64,000 nt of DNA, taken from the NCBI GenBank assembly GCA_029207755.1, contig JARCOQ010000007.1:40505656-40569655 (forward strand), given 5' to 3'. Every line of letters begins with the position of its first letter. Position 1 is the stretch's first letter. Both the position numbers and the translations under genes were made by a program. Below are positions 1 through 12,200 of this stretch, in pieces. The notes below the pieces were generated by a model, which ran no database searches, was not told where the DNA came from, and saw nothing but the letters and a program-made list of their open reading frames with translations. Source of the DNA: Chamaea fasciata (Eukaryota; Chordata; Aves; Passeriformes; Sylviidae).

Positions 1-2005
1 CCAAGGATCAATATGATGTTGGAGTACAACACTGGGGCTGGCATTGCCTACTCCTTTCAGGTCTGGCATCCATTAGCTGCAGCCTGCAAATAGAAGTGGA
101 GCAGTAACACTCTGCAACCTCGATAACCTGTCCTAAGGAGCCTGCCAGAGTCAAGGGGCTCCTTGCTACCACTGCAGCCAATAGGCCCATTTCATTAGGC
201 TGGAAAGGTTAATTTCATTTGAAAACTGGCGTCATCCTCAGCACATGATCATTGTAGAATTCCACAGTGGTGTGGTTCTTGAAGCTGTCTCAGGGAAGCC
301 CCTCTGAGCCCTGAGAAAATTTTCTCAGCTAGACTCCTATGCAGAGCAGTCAGACCCCTGTCTGTCACAGTTCTCTTGCTGAGGTCCCTGTACTTGCTTA
401 GAGAAAGCTGGTGAATTTCAATTTTTGCAGTGATTTTTTTTGGAAATACAGAATTTCTGTTACCTTAGCAAGCGTCCTCTTGTCGTTTTGTTAGAAACGG
501 AATCCTAGAAAGCAAGACTAATGTTGGGGTCTTGACATTTGGCTTTCTAATTTGTTTGAAATGTTTTGAGGTATTTTTATTGAAGATATTAAAACAAAGC
601 AGATTATTTCATGATCTGACACAGAAAACCTGGCATATTCAGAGAACGCCTTATTCTCTGGTTAGTGGTGACTGAGCAATAGCTGATCTATCAAATATTT
701 AATTGCAGCTTCTTTTATAAATCCTTTTGTCTCCCTTTCATCGTCTGCCATAGATGAGAACTTCCACTGCTAGACAGAAAGGACAGAAGGATGTGAAGAT
801 GCTGGGCATGCAGAGCAGTTGCTCTCTACAAGGAGTCCTTTAGTGTACACGTGGTCACATCTTTCTCAGGATGTGGCTTTTGTGGTATCTCTGTTGTATG
901 TGCTCAGCAGCAGGTTAGTGCCTAGCATCTTGTGTGTAACTGCAGGGCACCTGTGTTGAAGCAGGAACTCTCCTTGAAGCTGGTCAGCTGATTTTTCACC
1001 TTGCCCACTTCTTTCAGACCTAAAGCGTTCATGAAGTCTATTTCTTAACACGGATCGTGGCTCTGTAGCTCCCCTGTCTCCTTTGCCCTCTGTGTAGGGA
1101 CCTTCTGCAGCCATTTGACGGGAAGTGAATGGAAGAACGGATTTAAAGGTCTGAAGTAGGAAGAGGAGAGGAGGATGTGAGGGAACATCTCAGGTTTGGG
1201 AAAGCTGTTTTGTATTTTGAGGTGCTCTTCCAATCTGCTCAGGGTTCTTGCTGGGAAGGGCACAGTGGAGAGCTTTCTCTTTAATACAGTATGTGTTTTA
1301 TCTCCACAGACTTCTTGCAGACTTAGTTTAAAGATCTTAGCTCAATACCATTAGTGTATCTCTGCTGAAGGCCCTTTATAAAATTGATTAGAAAGTGGGC
1401 TTTTGCATGTGTGTGTGTGGGCTCTAATCTGATTTGAGTCCGAGATGGTATCTTTAATTCAGTGCATCGCAGCAACTAACTCACGAACTTCACCGAGAGT
1501 CAGAGCCCCTAATTTGGTTTGAGAATACATTAGCAAAACGAGCTCAGAAGGCCCCTTTTCGGGGAGAGGAGGAGGGGGTGTCTTGAGGGGGGCTTTGGGG
1601 GAAGGATTGTAAGAATTGGCTTGACAGAGAGGAATCGTGGATTTAAACAAGATCCTGGGCATGATACTCCTGCAGTGTGGGTCCCAGGGAAAAAAAAAAA
1701 AAAGGAGGAAAGAGAGAAGATGGATTGATTGATGGCCTTGCACAAACCATGGAGAACAAAGTTAACCTCAAAGCGGGCTTAACCCCTTCTTCCCATGCAA
1801 ACAGGTAGAACTTGACAAGTTCTTTATCCAAAACTGTCTTTCCCTCTTCTCATTCCTTCATCCTTCTCTGTGGGCTGCTGCTTAAAACAGACACTTAACA
1901 TTGCAGAAGCAATAGTATGCTTTTGCTCTGGGAGGTGATCCACACTATCAAAACTTTTCAGGACTGATCCAGCTTGAAGTAAAATATGAAGCCACATGTA
2001 TCTTC
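1..2005. other. Non-coding DNA upstream of the microsatellite
   Basis: I see no exon, promoter or recognisable repeat family here. Open frames are short (under 100 codons), on both strands, and lack any protein-family signature. There is a short GT run near 1408-1418 and an A-run near 1690-1703. A CACGTGGTCAC string near 849 contains an E-box, but one such site is not evidence of function. The stretch is either 5' flank or part of a large 5' intron of ESRRB. Confidence 0.6.
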
Positions 2006-2569
2006 TTCCTTCCTTCCTTCCTTCCTTCCTTCCTTCCTTCCTTCCTTCCTTCCTTCCTTCCTTCCTTCCTTCCTTCCTTCCTTCCTTCCTTCCTTCCTTC
2101 CTTCCTTCCTTCCTTCCTTCCTTCCTTCCTTCCTTCCTTCCTTCCTTCCTTCCTTCCTTCCTTCCTTCCTTCCTTCCTTCCTTCCTTCCTTCCTTCCTTC
2201 CTTCCTTCCTTCCTTCCTTCCTTCCTTCCTTCCTTCCTTCCTTCCTTCCTTCCTTCCTTCCTTCCTTCCTTCCTTCCTTCCTTCCTTCCTTCCTTCCTTC
2301 CTTCCTTCCTTCCTTCCTTCCTTCCTTCCTTCCTTCCTTCCTTCCTTCCTTCCTTCCTTCCTTCCTTCCTTCCTTCCTTCCTTCCTTCCTTCCTTCCTTC
2401 CTTCCTTCCTTCCTTCCTTCCTTCCTTCCTTCCTTCCTTCCTTCCTTCCTTCCTTCCTTCCTTCCTTCCTTCCTTCCTTCCTTCCTTCCTTCCTTCCTTC
2501 CTTCCTTCCTTCCTTCCTTCCTTCCTTCCTTCCTTCCTTCCTTCCTTCCTTCCTTCCTTCCTTCCTTCC
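2006..2569. repeat. (TTCC)141 / (GGAA)141 perfect tetranucleotide microsatellite
   Basis: The + strand reads TTCC for 564 bases, exactly 141 units, with no interruption that I can find. The other strand is GGAA throughout. The tract is pure pyrimidine on one strand and pure purine on the other. It continues directly into a TCCC array. Because 4 does not divide 3, all frames stay open and yield artificial four-residue peptide repeats on both strands; these are not genes. GGAA is the core of ETS-family binding sites, so long arrays can bind ETS proteins; whether this one does is unknown. Confidence 0.99.
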
Positions 2570-2570
2570 C

Positions 2571-2658
2571 TCCCTCCCTCCCTCCCTCCCTCCCTCCCTC
2601 CCTCCCTCCCTCCCTCCCTCCCTCCCTCCCTCCCTCCCTCCCTCCCTCCCTCCCTCCC
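2571..2658. repeat. (TCCC)22 / (GGGA)22 microsatellite
   Basis: Twenty-two perfect TCCC units follow the TTCC array after one extra C at 2570. The - strand is a GGGA array, giving many runs of three G that could form G-quadruplex structure. The sharp single boundary suggests that one T-to-C change spread by slippage into a block. Together with the preceding array it makes about 650 bases of continuous homopyrimidine/homopurine DNA. Confidence 0.98.
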
Positions 2659-5600
2659 ATAGGGGGGGAAAAAAAGGTTAGAAAGAAATAACAAGACCAG
2701 CACGGCTGATCTTTACAGTGGGACAGTGAAAGCAATGTTTTGCTCCAGGTGATCTGTAAAAGCCGCCCTGGGGATTGTTAGTGGAGTAGATATGTACATT
2801 CACTTACAGTTTTATATCTAACCTTCATTCTTCAGATCCCATATTCCTGTATGATATGTAGTGGGGGTTGTGGAGCAACCGTTTGGAGGGGGGATAGGGA
2901 GAGGAAGAAACTCTCCAGATTCTCCATGACCTTTTTAAAATAATGAGTTATTTTAATTTAAGAAATTGTTAAAATATGTTTAAGACCATGTTAAAATGAA
3001 TGGAGGAGTAACTCGTCTTAGATTCTGTTGGATGCTATAGGAATACTTGAGATTGGAGTAAATATTTAATTTGAAAATGTAATTAGTAAGCTGTTAAACA
3101 CAAAATGTTTGCTGTGTTAATTCAGTTTTATGGCTGAGTCTTGCACACACAGATGTCAGAAAACTCCAAGTTCTGCCTCCTTCAGTAGCAGTATTGATTG
3201 TATTTCCTCTGCAGCTGGGTACTATTTCTTGCCACGAGTATAGTGTTCTAGGAGTTGCTGCCTTAAATTTTTTAACTGGTACAATGCCATTTATTGCAAG
3301 GGTGCTTCACTGGTTTACACCCAGTCTGGCCACTGATATGTCTGCCTTATATTTTCAGTGGAGGCTCTTAAATTGTGTTTGCAAAGTATTTACAAGATGT
3401 CCATTTGATTGCATAGGCAAGGCATTCCTGGACACCAGTGACTAATGTAATTGCACCTATGTGTGAGTGAAGTTGACTGAGCCATTGGTTTTGCAGTAAA
3501 AGTGCATGTTTTGTAGTTACAATTCAGTATCTCTGTTTGTAACCCTCTCTGTGCAATGACATGTGTAAGGCTGGTTGAGGCAGAGTAACACCAGATCTCC
3601 TGACTTCAGTATATTGCAAAATGTTCAGTAGAGAGGTCCTTTATGATACATGTTTCAGTTGCATTCCTTGAGTATAAAATCAGCCTCCACCACAGCTGCA
3701 CAGAGGACACAACATATTCAGAGACAGTTTGAGACCCTTCCTCTCAAGAAGTGCATTTTTGGAGAGGGAGCTGACTGAGCTGTCAGGAATGAGGAATCAC
3801 AAAACCAGATACCTCAGAAATGGAAGACTTTGGCAGTAGGTCTTACTGCTCTTATTTGGATACCCAACTGGATTGATTCGATGCCTGAGCTCAGCCAGTG
3901 GGCCAAATTCAAGTAATTATTTTAGTTAGTCTTCATGCTCTGTAGATAGTCTACCATATGCATAGTTGAGATTCCTTTTTCCACCTTCTTTGATGAACTG
4001 CTGAGGTCAGCAATTTTCTTTCAGTAGCTTGCTCTGATGAACTTTATTTCTATACCAGCCTTCTCATCCAGATGACACTGCAGTGCAGAGAAATAATCCA
4101 ATTTTACTTGATTATTAATAATTACTCTCAGCTACTATTTTCTTCAGTTGATTGATTAGAATAAACACTGCTCTGATGGGATACACCAGAATCCATAACT
4201 CCTCTTCCTATTTTACTGCTACTTTAGCTCAGGCTTCTCCAGGCACAATGTGAAGCAGGGGATTGTAATGCAAACTGGCATTTTAAAATGTGCCTTCTTG
4301 CTGTTTTTTAACTAGGTGTGACCAAAATTAATTTATGTGAATTGGTGGAAGACTACAGGCCTTTAATAATGGCTCTGATTTGTAAGCCAGTGCTTTTGCT
4401 AAACATGTTTTCCCCTGTTTGATGTTGAAGCTGGACAAAACAACTCCTATTTTTCTTTTAGTCTTCCAAACTGATCAAAGGCTATAGGTTTGCAGGAGAT
4501 GTGCTTCCTACAAATGATCTGGTCTGTTATCTGGCTGGATGTGTATACCTCCAGGAGGGTTTCAGGCCTTGAGTCTCTTTGGAGGGATCTCACCTTGTAG
4601 TTGAGTGAGGTTTTTGCTGTACCAAATTTGACAGTTTGTTGTTTTGTTTTGTTTTGTTTGGAAGGAGCATATTACAAGGCACTCTCTCAACAACTCATGG
4701 CCTGAAACCCTATCCAGCAGTTCTGCAGGGACAGAAGAACTTTAAAGTGTTTGCAGATTTGTCAAGAACTTAAACACCTCAGCTAAATTATGCACAAAAA
4801 AATAGGAAGACTAACATTGTAGTTCATGTTTTCACCAGCTTAGTGCACAGTCAGGAACAACCTCTCCTAGCACTGCAATCCAGTCGCTGTCACTCCCTTG
4901 CTGATTCAGCCTGTTTTGTACCATATGCTGTGAATGCCAAGGGGTGAACAGCACTGCAGCCAGTACCTCAGAAAGTCAGAGCAGGCAGCTCAGGTGTAGC
5001 TAGGAAGGGCAGTGATTTTCCTGCAGAGTAATTGCTATTAACCCTCTGGACTGGCAATCTCTCTGTGAGGATGGTTGGTACATCATGGGAGTTTAGCTAC
5101 TTGTAGCTGTTTTTATTTGCATCTTGGGTTCCTTGAATTCATTCTGCTTTGAGAATAATGCTATTTTCAGGTTGGGAAAGTGAGAAGTGAAAGGATTGCT
5201 TTAACATGAACAGAATTTGCCTCCTCTTTGCAAACAGGAAAGTTGTCAGAGGCATTTGGAGTTTTGATTTATCTGCTTAGGATGAATCCAAGGTAATAAA
5301 TGAATCCGTATTAGATGTTTTTAAGAAGCCTGTTGTTGTTTAATTTCCTCTCTGGAGTGAACTGAACAGAGTGGAGAAGTCTGTTAGAGCTGGCAGCACA
5401 TAACTTCCAAGAGATGCTCAGGCCAGTGAATGTCACCTGGAGATGGAGATGTGTGAATGGATGCACTGTACCCTGTGATTTGTAGTGTGTGCACAGGGCC
5501 ATCAAGCTGTGCAGTGTGACTGGCAGGAGAAGAGTGTTAATGTAAGTAGGAATTTCTAAGAAAGTCCTCTATTAGGAAAAGTATGCCTTCCTTTCCTTCC

Positions 5601-5675
5601 CAGGAACATTTGAAATGAAAGCACGTTTGGAGAAGGAGTAGTTAAACACTAGAAAACAAGTCTCCAGAAATCCAG

Positions 5676-5684
5676 TAAAGGTCA
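5676..5684 (+). promoter_or_regulatory. ERR response element-like half-site TAAAGGTCA
   Basis: This 9-mer fits the TNAAGGTCA extended half-site bound by estrogen-related receptors and SF-1-type monomeric receptors. It is an exact consensus match, but such matches occur by chance in tens of kilobases, and no surrounding structure marks it as functional. Confidence 0.25.
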
Positions 5685-8600
5685 TGGGATAGCTGCAATG
5701 TTTGACATTCAGATGACTTTTCAGATCCTGAGGTCCAGTTTGTGTTTGGATCAATAGGAATCACAATTCGATTTCAGTAGGAGTTGGATCAAGGCTTAAA
5801 TGAAGAGCCAGGACACTGTAACAACTACTTCTGATTTATTTCCCCTGTAGCTAGAAAATTCTGGGTAAGGTTTCAGTGTCAGGTAAGATGCTCAATTCCA
5901 ACATTTTTTCCTCAGCGAGCTGTAAAATAAAGCATTTTTTGTGAGTCACAGAGATGCTAAGAAGTAGCACTCCTTACCATGAGTGAATGAGAAAGAAGTT
6001 TCATTCAGGCTCTCATCAAAGTGGATAGAATGTCCAGGTCAATTTTTGTAAACTGATCGGCAGCCAGGGTTTCAGAGCTTCTGATCACATGCCAGCACTG
6101 ATTTCATTGTGATACAGAAGGAATGGGGTAAAGTTTAAATGGCACCAGATGGAAAAGTGAAACTGTGTTTCTCCAACAGCACTCAGCTTTCAAATCAGAG
6201 GGATTGATTTTTGGCTGCATGATGCTCCTTGACACATGGTTAATCTCTGAGTAATACAGGATAACCATTTTATATTAGTTGATGGCACAGATTCTGTGGT
6301 ACTCTTGAATTTCCAGAACTTCAGGTAGGATTCCACCTTTTCAGATGATTTAGATGCAATTTATTTCCTAGTCTCAATCTCTCTATGTTGCCTGGCTAAA
6401 GAAGATAGCGTGAAGTGTTAAAACATTTCTGTGTACATTAGAACATAGATATTTCTGAATGCATGTAAGTAGAGAAAGGAGATGTACTAAGTGAAGCAAA
6501 AGCAGGACTGTGTGAAAAACACAGGGAAGGGAGCTGCATGGAAATTGGAATCTTGATTCACAGAATATTTGTTGTTTGACAGTGTTATTTTTTCATGAAT
6601 CTGACTGCAACCTGAAATTTTAGGCAAAGTAGAAATTCCAATAAAATTTATTTTGAAGAACGCTCCAATATTTTGTTTTATTTTGTTCTTGAAACAGTAT
6701 GTGATTAGTTCATCAAACAACACAAGGCAACACATGACAGGCTAAACAAAGTGCTAGGAACGGAGCAAAGTTAAGCATCTCATTTTTTTACAGTTATTTT
6801 GGAAATTCTACAGTAAAAACATTGCCAAAATTGACTTAGTTCTGTAATGAAGCAGAATAGCATTTTTAAACAAAAATGAATTTTTGATGAAAAACTTGAA
6901 GTATAATTGCAAAGGAGAATGGAAAAATGGGTTGTATGGAGGTATGATCAGTAGGCAGCTGGTGTGTGAAATAGCATGTGGGGAGATGGAGATGGGATTA
7001 GGCAGTATTAGAGATTAGGTTATTGTGTAGACTGGGTCACAGGGACCTGGGATTAAGGTACAGTGAGGTGTAGGAGGAGGTCAGAATTGGTGTGTATTAT
7101 AGAAACAGATTTGCAAAGCCAGTGTGTTCTTCCTCTGACTAGCTTGCATGCAGGAATACACAAGGTACTCACACTACTTACACAGGCAAACTGAAGAGCT
7201 GTGGTACTGCGGAAAGAAGTTCAATTTCTGCTGATAATGTGGACATCATGTGAGCATAGAGTTTGTCTGTCCAGTGTTCTGGTTACGACACTCATCTGCA
7301 TGCTCCATTCTTTCAGTCACGGTCGCTGTTTGACTCTCAGGGTGTTCCTGAGAGGTAGGTCCTTCAAGACCGTGTCAGCTGGGGGAAGCAGTGTCCTGGG
7401 GAGCAGCAGTGACTTGGTGAAGTCTATAAGAATATCAGCGTTGAGGCTGGAATTAGACTTTGAGACATTTTGGCTGCCTTTTAAGGGGTGAGTACACTGT
7501 ACTTCACTGCCCCACGTCGTAAACACAGAGCCAGTGACTAGTCACAACATGAGTCAAAACATGTATGTGGGTGCTTGGCTGTGGTTGGGGCACGATTACC
7601 TAGTGGTGATTGACATGTGGAATGGTTCCCAAAACTCTGCTCCTGAGAGTAGGCACAGGGAAAGGTTGGGCAGAGAGGCAGATCTGGGAGGGTAAGGTCT
7701 ACAGTATGGACTGGTTATTGAGAGATGGGTCTGGGACACTGACTTAGTTTGCCAAGGGCAGAGGGAACTGGGAGGCTGGGAACACAGAGCAGATGAAGTG
7801 TTAGTGTGTGGAGTTATAGATCCTGTCTTTATGCATCACATTGATCTCATTCAGTGTGTTATACTTAGCATTTTGTTTATATAATCTCAGGGTGTTATAG
7901 GAGTTTGTTTATTTTTAACTCCTGGATGACTGGCAGTTTCAGTCGGAATGTTGTCTGTTTATAAAAAGGAGAAATTTGTCCAGGCCTGGCAAAAGGTCTT
8001 TGACAAAGGCTTTCGGGAAATTGAGAAAAATGCCTTTACTTGACTTACATTATCTTCTCAGCTGGGAGCAAAATCCAGACAGGCAATATGTGTGTGGGGT
8101 GGTGAAAGCGCTGACCACAATTTGCTTGCAATGGTAAATGCTTGTGTCACTTTGTTACGTTTCCTTTAGGAGTTTAGGTAGGAAAAAGAATGAGGGATAA
8201 GGTACATTCTGCATCCTGCAGGAGTCTAGTGCAAAACCAGCCACCTGGTGAAGTATGTCATGTGACTAGAGGGGTTTGGGACTAGGAGCTATCTCATAAC
8301 CACGTGGTCGTGCCTGACCTCACTGCTGGTGGCTGCTCACTGACTTAGTATTTGTGTTTTATTTCTTATTGTAGGCAGGGTATGAGCAAAACCAGTCTGT
8401 GCATTTGGCACAGGATTCCCTGATGTAAACAGAGTGCTGAATTAATAGAGATCAACACCTACCAGAGATTTTAGTAACACCTCTGGATGCCCCCTTTCTT
8501 CCTGTATCACCACCAGATTCTCCAGAGGCAGTCATATTTCCCAGAGGAATGGAACAAGGAATAAGAGGGTTTCCTCCCTGCAAGTTCAGGTATAAAATGC

Positions 8601-9060
8601 CGTGTCTATCTCTAGGATCTGCTGAGTCCCGGTGGAGCTAGGCTTCAGAACTTGCTTTAGAATTGACCCTATTTGCCCTGATGGGTTGCAGTGCTCACTG
8701 CTGGCTTGTCAGCAGACATTGATTTCTGTTTCCCATTGCTCTGAACTCCTGCATGGCTCGCACACAGAGAGCTCAGTCTATCTGCTATGAGCTGTTGGGG
8801 TTGTTCACTGGAGGGAAAATCTTTAGCTTTCAAGATCTTTCACTGTCAAAATATCTGGTAAAGCTGTCTTGTTGCCTCTCTCTACCCCTTGTCCAGGTTG
8901 CTCACACCTTCTGTTCTGCGTGTGTCTGTTCCCCTTCAGCCCACTACTGTCTGTCCATCGTCTTCTCTCTCTGTGCATCTAATGGAGGTTGGTAATCCCG
9001 TTAGGTGCTTGCAGCGGGTGCTGCCGAATTTGCTTGCAAACGCCTGTGCCAGGTCGAGTG

Positions 9061-9220
9061 TCATTGCCAGCAGCACTCTTGGCGGGATGAAGGTTGCATT
9101 AGCGAACAGTAATTGAAATGCAAAATAACATTTTGATCGAGCGAGCAGGCTGTTTATTTATCAGATCAATAGCCAAAATGCCCCATCTGGAGAAGTCAGC
9201 GTGATAACAAGTGATAGCAT
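9061..9220. promoter_or_regulatory. Candidate conserved non-coding element
   Basis: This block differs in texture from its flanks. It has several CpGs (in GGCGGG, TAGCGAAC and GATCGAGCGAG) beside homeobox- and POU-like words such as GTAATTG and ATGCAAAA at 9118-9125, plus GATAA-type motifs near 9202. Mixed CpG-containing and AT-rich motif clusters in CpG-poor DNA are typical of conserved enhancers. The call is by texture only; no alignment was possible. Confidence 0.3.
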
Positions 9221-12200
9221 TCCAAGGGCAAAGGGAACAAGCACAGCGGGGAGGACATGCCGTCAGGGTGGGCTGGTTTCAGTTGGGTCACACCAGGCCG
9301 TCAGTTGCTGAAATTTGCTTCTTTTTGGGTCCCTACTTTGAAGAGGGCGGGCCCCCTCCTAGCTGCATCAGCAAAGGGTTCCAGATCTCTGGAGGGAGAA
9401 CAAGCTGTTCTTAAATATGAGATAGGGCAGATTGCGGACATATGTAAAACCATGTGAGGTCGTCTTCTTCGCAAGTTGTGATAGACACAGGAGTGTGCCT
9501 CAAGGTGTGGACTGCAGATGATATGGCTCAGTTAGGCAATGCTTTTTGATTGTTTTCGCTTTACTGCATTATAGCATGTTTGCTATAAAGATCTGACCAC
9601 TCACAGTGATGATCAGGAAGTATGAAGTCATAGTTTGGCTCCTATAGCAAATCTCCTGGAATGGTATCTAGGTGCATGCACGTGATGAGGAAAGGAGAGG
9701 TGTGACAGAAGGGGTTTTTTTGTATTTGCACAATAACTTCATGCATGCCTGCTATATACAGATACCATACAGAATGAAGCTATGTAACATTTAAAGCTAT
9801 TTCAGAAAGGTACTATATGAAAGTGTAGAAGCAGCTGTATAGCTTCTTTCCTGGTGTCTGACTGCCTGTCTGTTTGCTTTGCTATGTCTGCGTGTTAGCT
9901 TCTGCTTAGCCATTAGCAGGGGTACTAAAGAAAGGAAGAGGAAGAGAAACTGAGGTTAAAAAGCTTGCAAGCTTGCGTTCCTTTCTTTCATATCCAGAAA
10001 CAGTAACAGAGAAAAGTGAAAACTCACTGGGATGAGAAAATAATTGATGCATGATGACAAAAGGATTATTTTTGTGGGGATTTTGTAATCACATTTAGTT
10101 ACATTTTCCTACAGTGATGCCAATTTGTGAGGAAAATTGAAGTATTTTAAAAGTATTTTGCTTCAGAATTTGTTTTGGCTGACGTGAGATTTTTAGGGGA
10201 GTTTTGTTTGGTTGGGTTTTTTTTTTTTTTTAAATCTAGAGAAAGGAACATGCAAGTTTTGTAGAGTATCCAGGAAAATTGTGTTTATTCTGCTATACAG
10301 TTTCTGTCTAATGAGCAGTTTGTTGAGCTCATCTTTGGTTCAGGCAAGGAAGAATGCAGGACACTGTGGGGCCTCAGGTAGGGTCAGACTTGAGTGGACA
10401 GGAAGCTGCTTTGTCAGTCAAAGGAAATGGGGGCAGTCAGCAAGATGGATGAATGAAATGGATTTACAGTAAGTTATTGTGGTTAGAAGCTGGAATTTGG
10501 GTCAGATACAGCTGCCTACTTAATATATGCAGTGTGTGCTAAGCGATCTGCTAAATACTTATCAAAGGTGGGAGTTTAGAGACTCAGCAAAACTGAACCT
10601 TAAGGTTATTTGAAATAGGTAGCTGAAGATAATCCTGTATGTTACAGCCATGTAGAGTGTGCAGAAGGAAACCACTGTTCCATATGTGACCTATTCTCCT
10701 TACATCTGTGGTATTCATTAGCAGAAAAGGTCTGCAGTTGCTCACAGTCACCTTGCTTTGCCACTGTATCATCTTAGAAAACCTTTCTGGAGAGTCAGGG
10801 TTAAAAAAAAAATTCAAATTAAAAAGTACTAATTGCTCCTGTTGCTTCCCATGCTGTAATTTATGTGGAACTAATTTCAGTTAGTTTTTCAAGATCTGTC
10901 AGGTTTTGAGCAATGTTCTAATGATGAAACATGTAGTTATAGATTTCTCTGAGAGCTACAGGTGGAATCTAAGCAAAGCCCACCTAATCTGTCTGGATTG
11001 TCTTGGTCAGGGTGGGAGAAGGAGGCAGAATCCCATTGCAATTGTGTTGTTGAAATGTAAGAAACAGAAACCTTCCCAAAAAGTTATTACCAGCTCAAAC
11101 CCAGAGAATTTGTAAATGCATCCAAGTTGAATAATATTCAAGCCCATATTTTGTCTCTATAAACCCAAAGTCCTCTTTTTCAGTAAGTTAGTATTCCTAA
11201 AGAAATGTCAATTACTAAGTCTCTTTGCACATTTGTTTCTAGGGTGATGTCTTTGGTGTGTATCTCCCATCCTAACTCCTTCCTCAAACACTTAGAAAAA
11301 TCAAGCAATACCTCTGGGTCTCTATTTTTTCATGCCACTATTCCCCACGAATTGTAGGCAAGGTTGAAGGGGGATGTCTTCAATGAATATCTTGAAATGT
11401 AAGGAGGTGCAGTCTGAAGTATTTGTACTGGTGGCAGTTTTCTCTCGGAAATGCTGAGAGGATACTGAGTCAAAGGTCTCTGAGACATGAGATGTTGGAT
11501 CAGGCTGTGATGCAAAAGTGTGATATGAATGGCAGTGCCAGAAATTCTCCTTTCCTTGCTCACCTGAGAAGGTGGAAGCAAAATTCTGATGTATAAGTGT
11601 TTGAAATGTGCTCTACTGAGCCTCCTGTGTATGGGTCTCATTCACAAGTGTCCAAAGGACACTGAAGGTGCTTAGAGATATATAGATCATAAGTGCTCTA
11701 GATAGGTAGCGTATAAAGAAAGACATTCAAGAAGAAATGAAGGTCTAGCTGAGCATTTCAACAGGGATTGAATTGCAGCTTTGCTGTCTGCAGGCAAAAC
11801 TGTTGAACTGCTGTGAATGTAGAAATAGTGGGGTAAGTGGAAATGTGAAACACAGAATGATAACACTGGGGAGAAAGGGTGGTGGTAGAACTTGGATAAA
11901 TAGTGAACAGCAACTCAACCCTGTCCTTGTCTTGCTGTGGTAGCAACAGTGAGCTAGAGGCATTAGCTCAAGTGCTAAAACAATTCACTCTGGAGGAAGT
12001 GCCATTTAGTACACCAGAGGGCAAGATACCTTCAAAAGGCAGTGTGTTAATAAGAGAGTGAAACTGATAATATGTGTCACACCTCCAGATTAATTGTCAC
12101 TTCATCTGTGTAATACTTCTTACCATTTACTAACAAGACCGTTGTCGTAAGGGTGAAGAGAAATTACAGTAATGAGGGAGAGGGATGAAGGCTAGTAGAA

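Noticed and set aside
1824..2735. Long open frames on both strands giving Lys-Glu-Gly-Arg or Leu-Pro-Ser-Phe repeats
   Set aside because: They are direct translations of the TTCC/TCCC microsatellite; any uninterrupted tetranucleotide array without a stop word is open in all frames.
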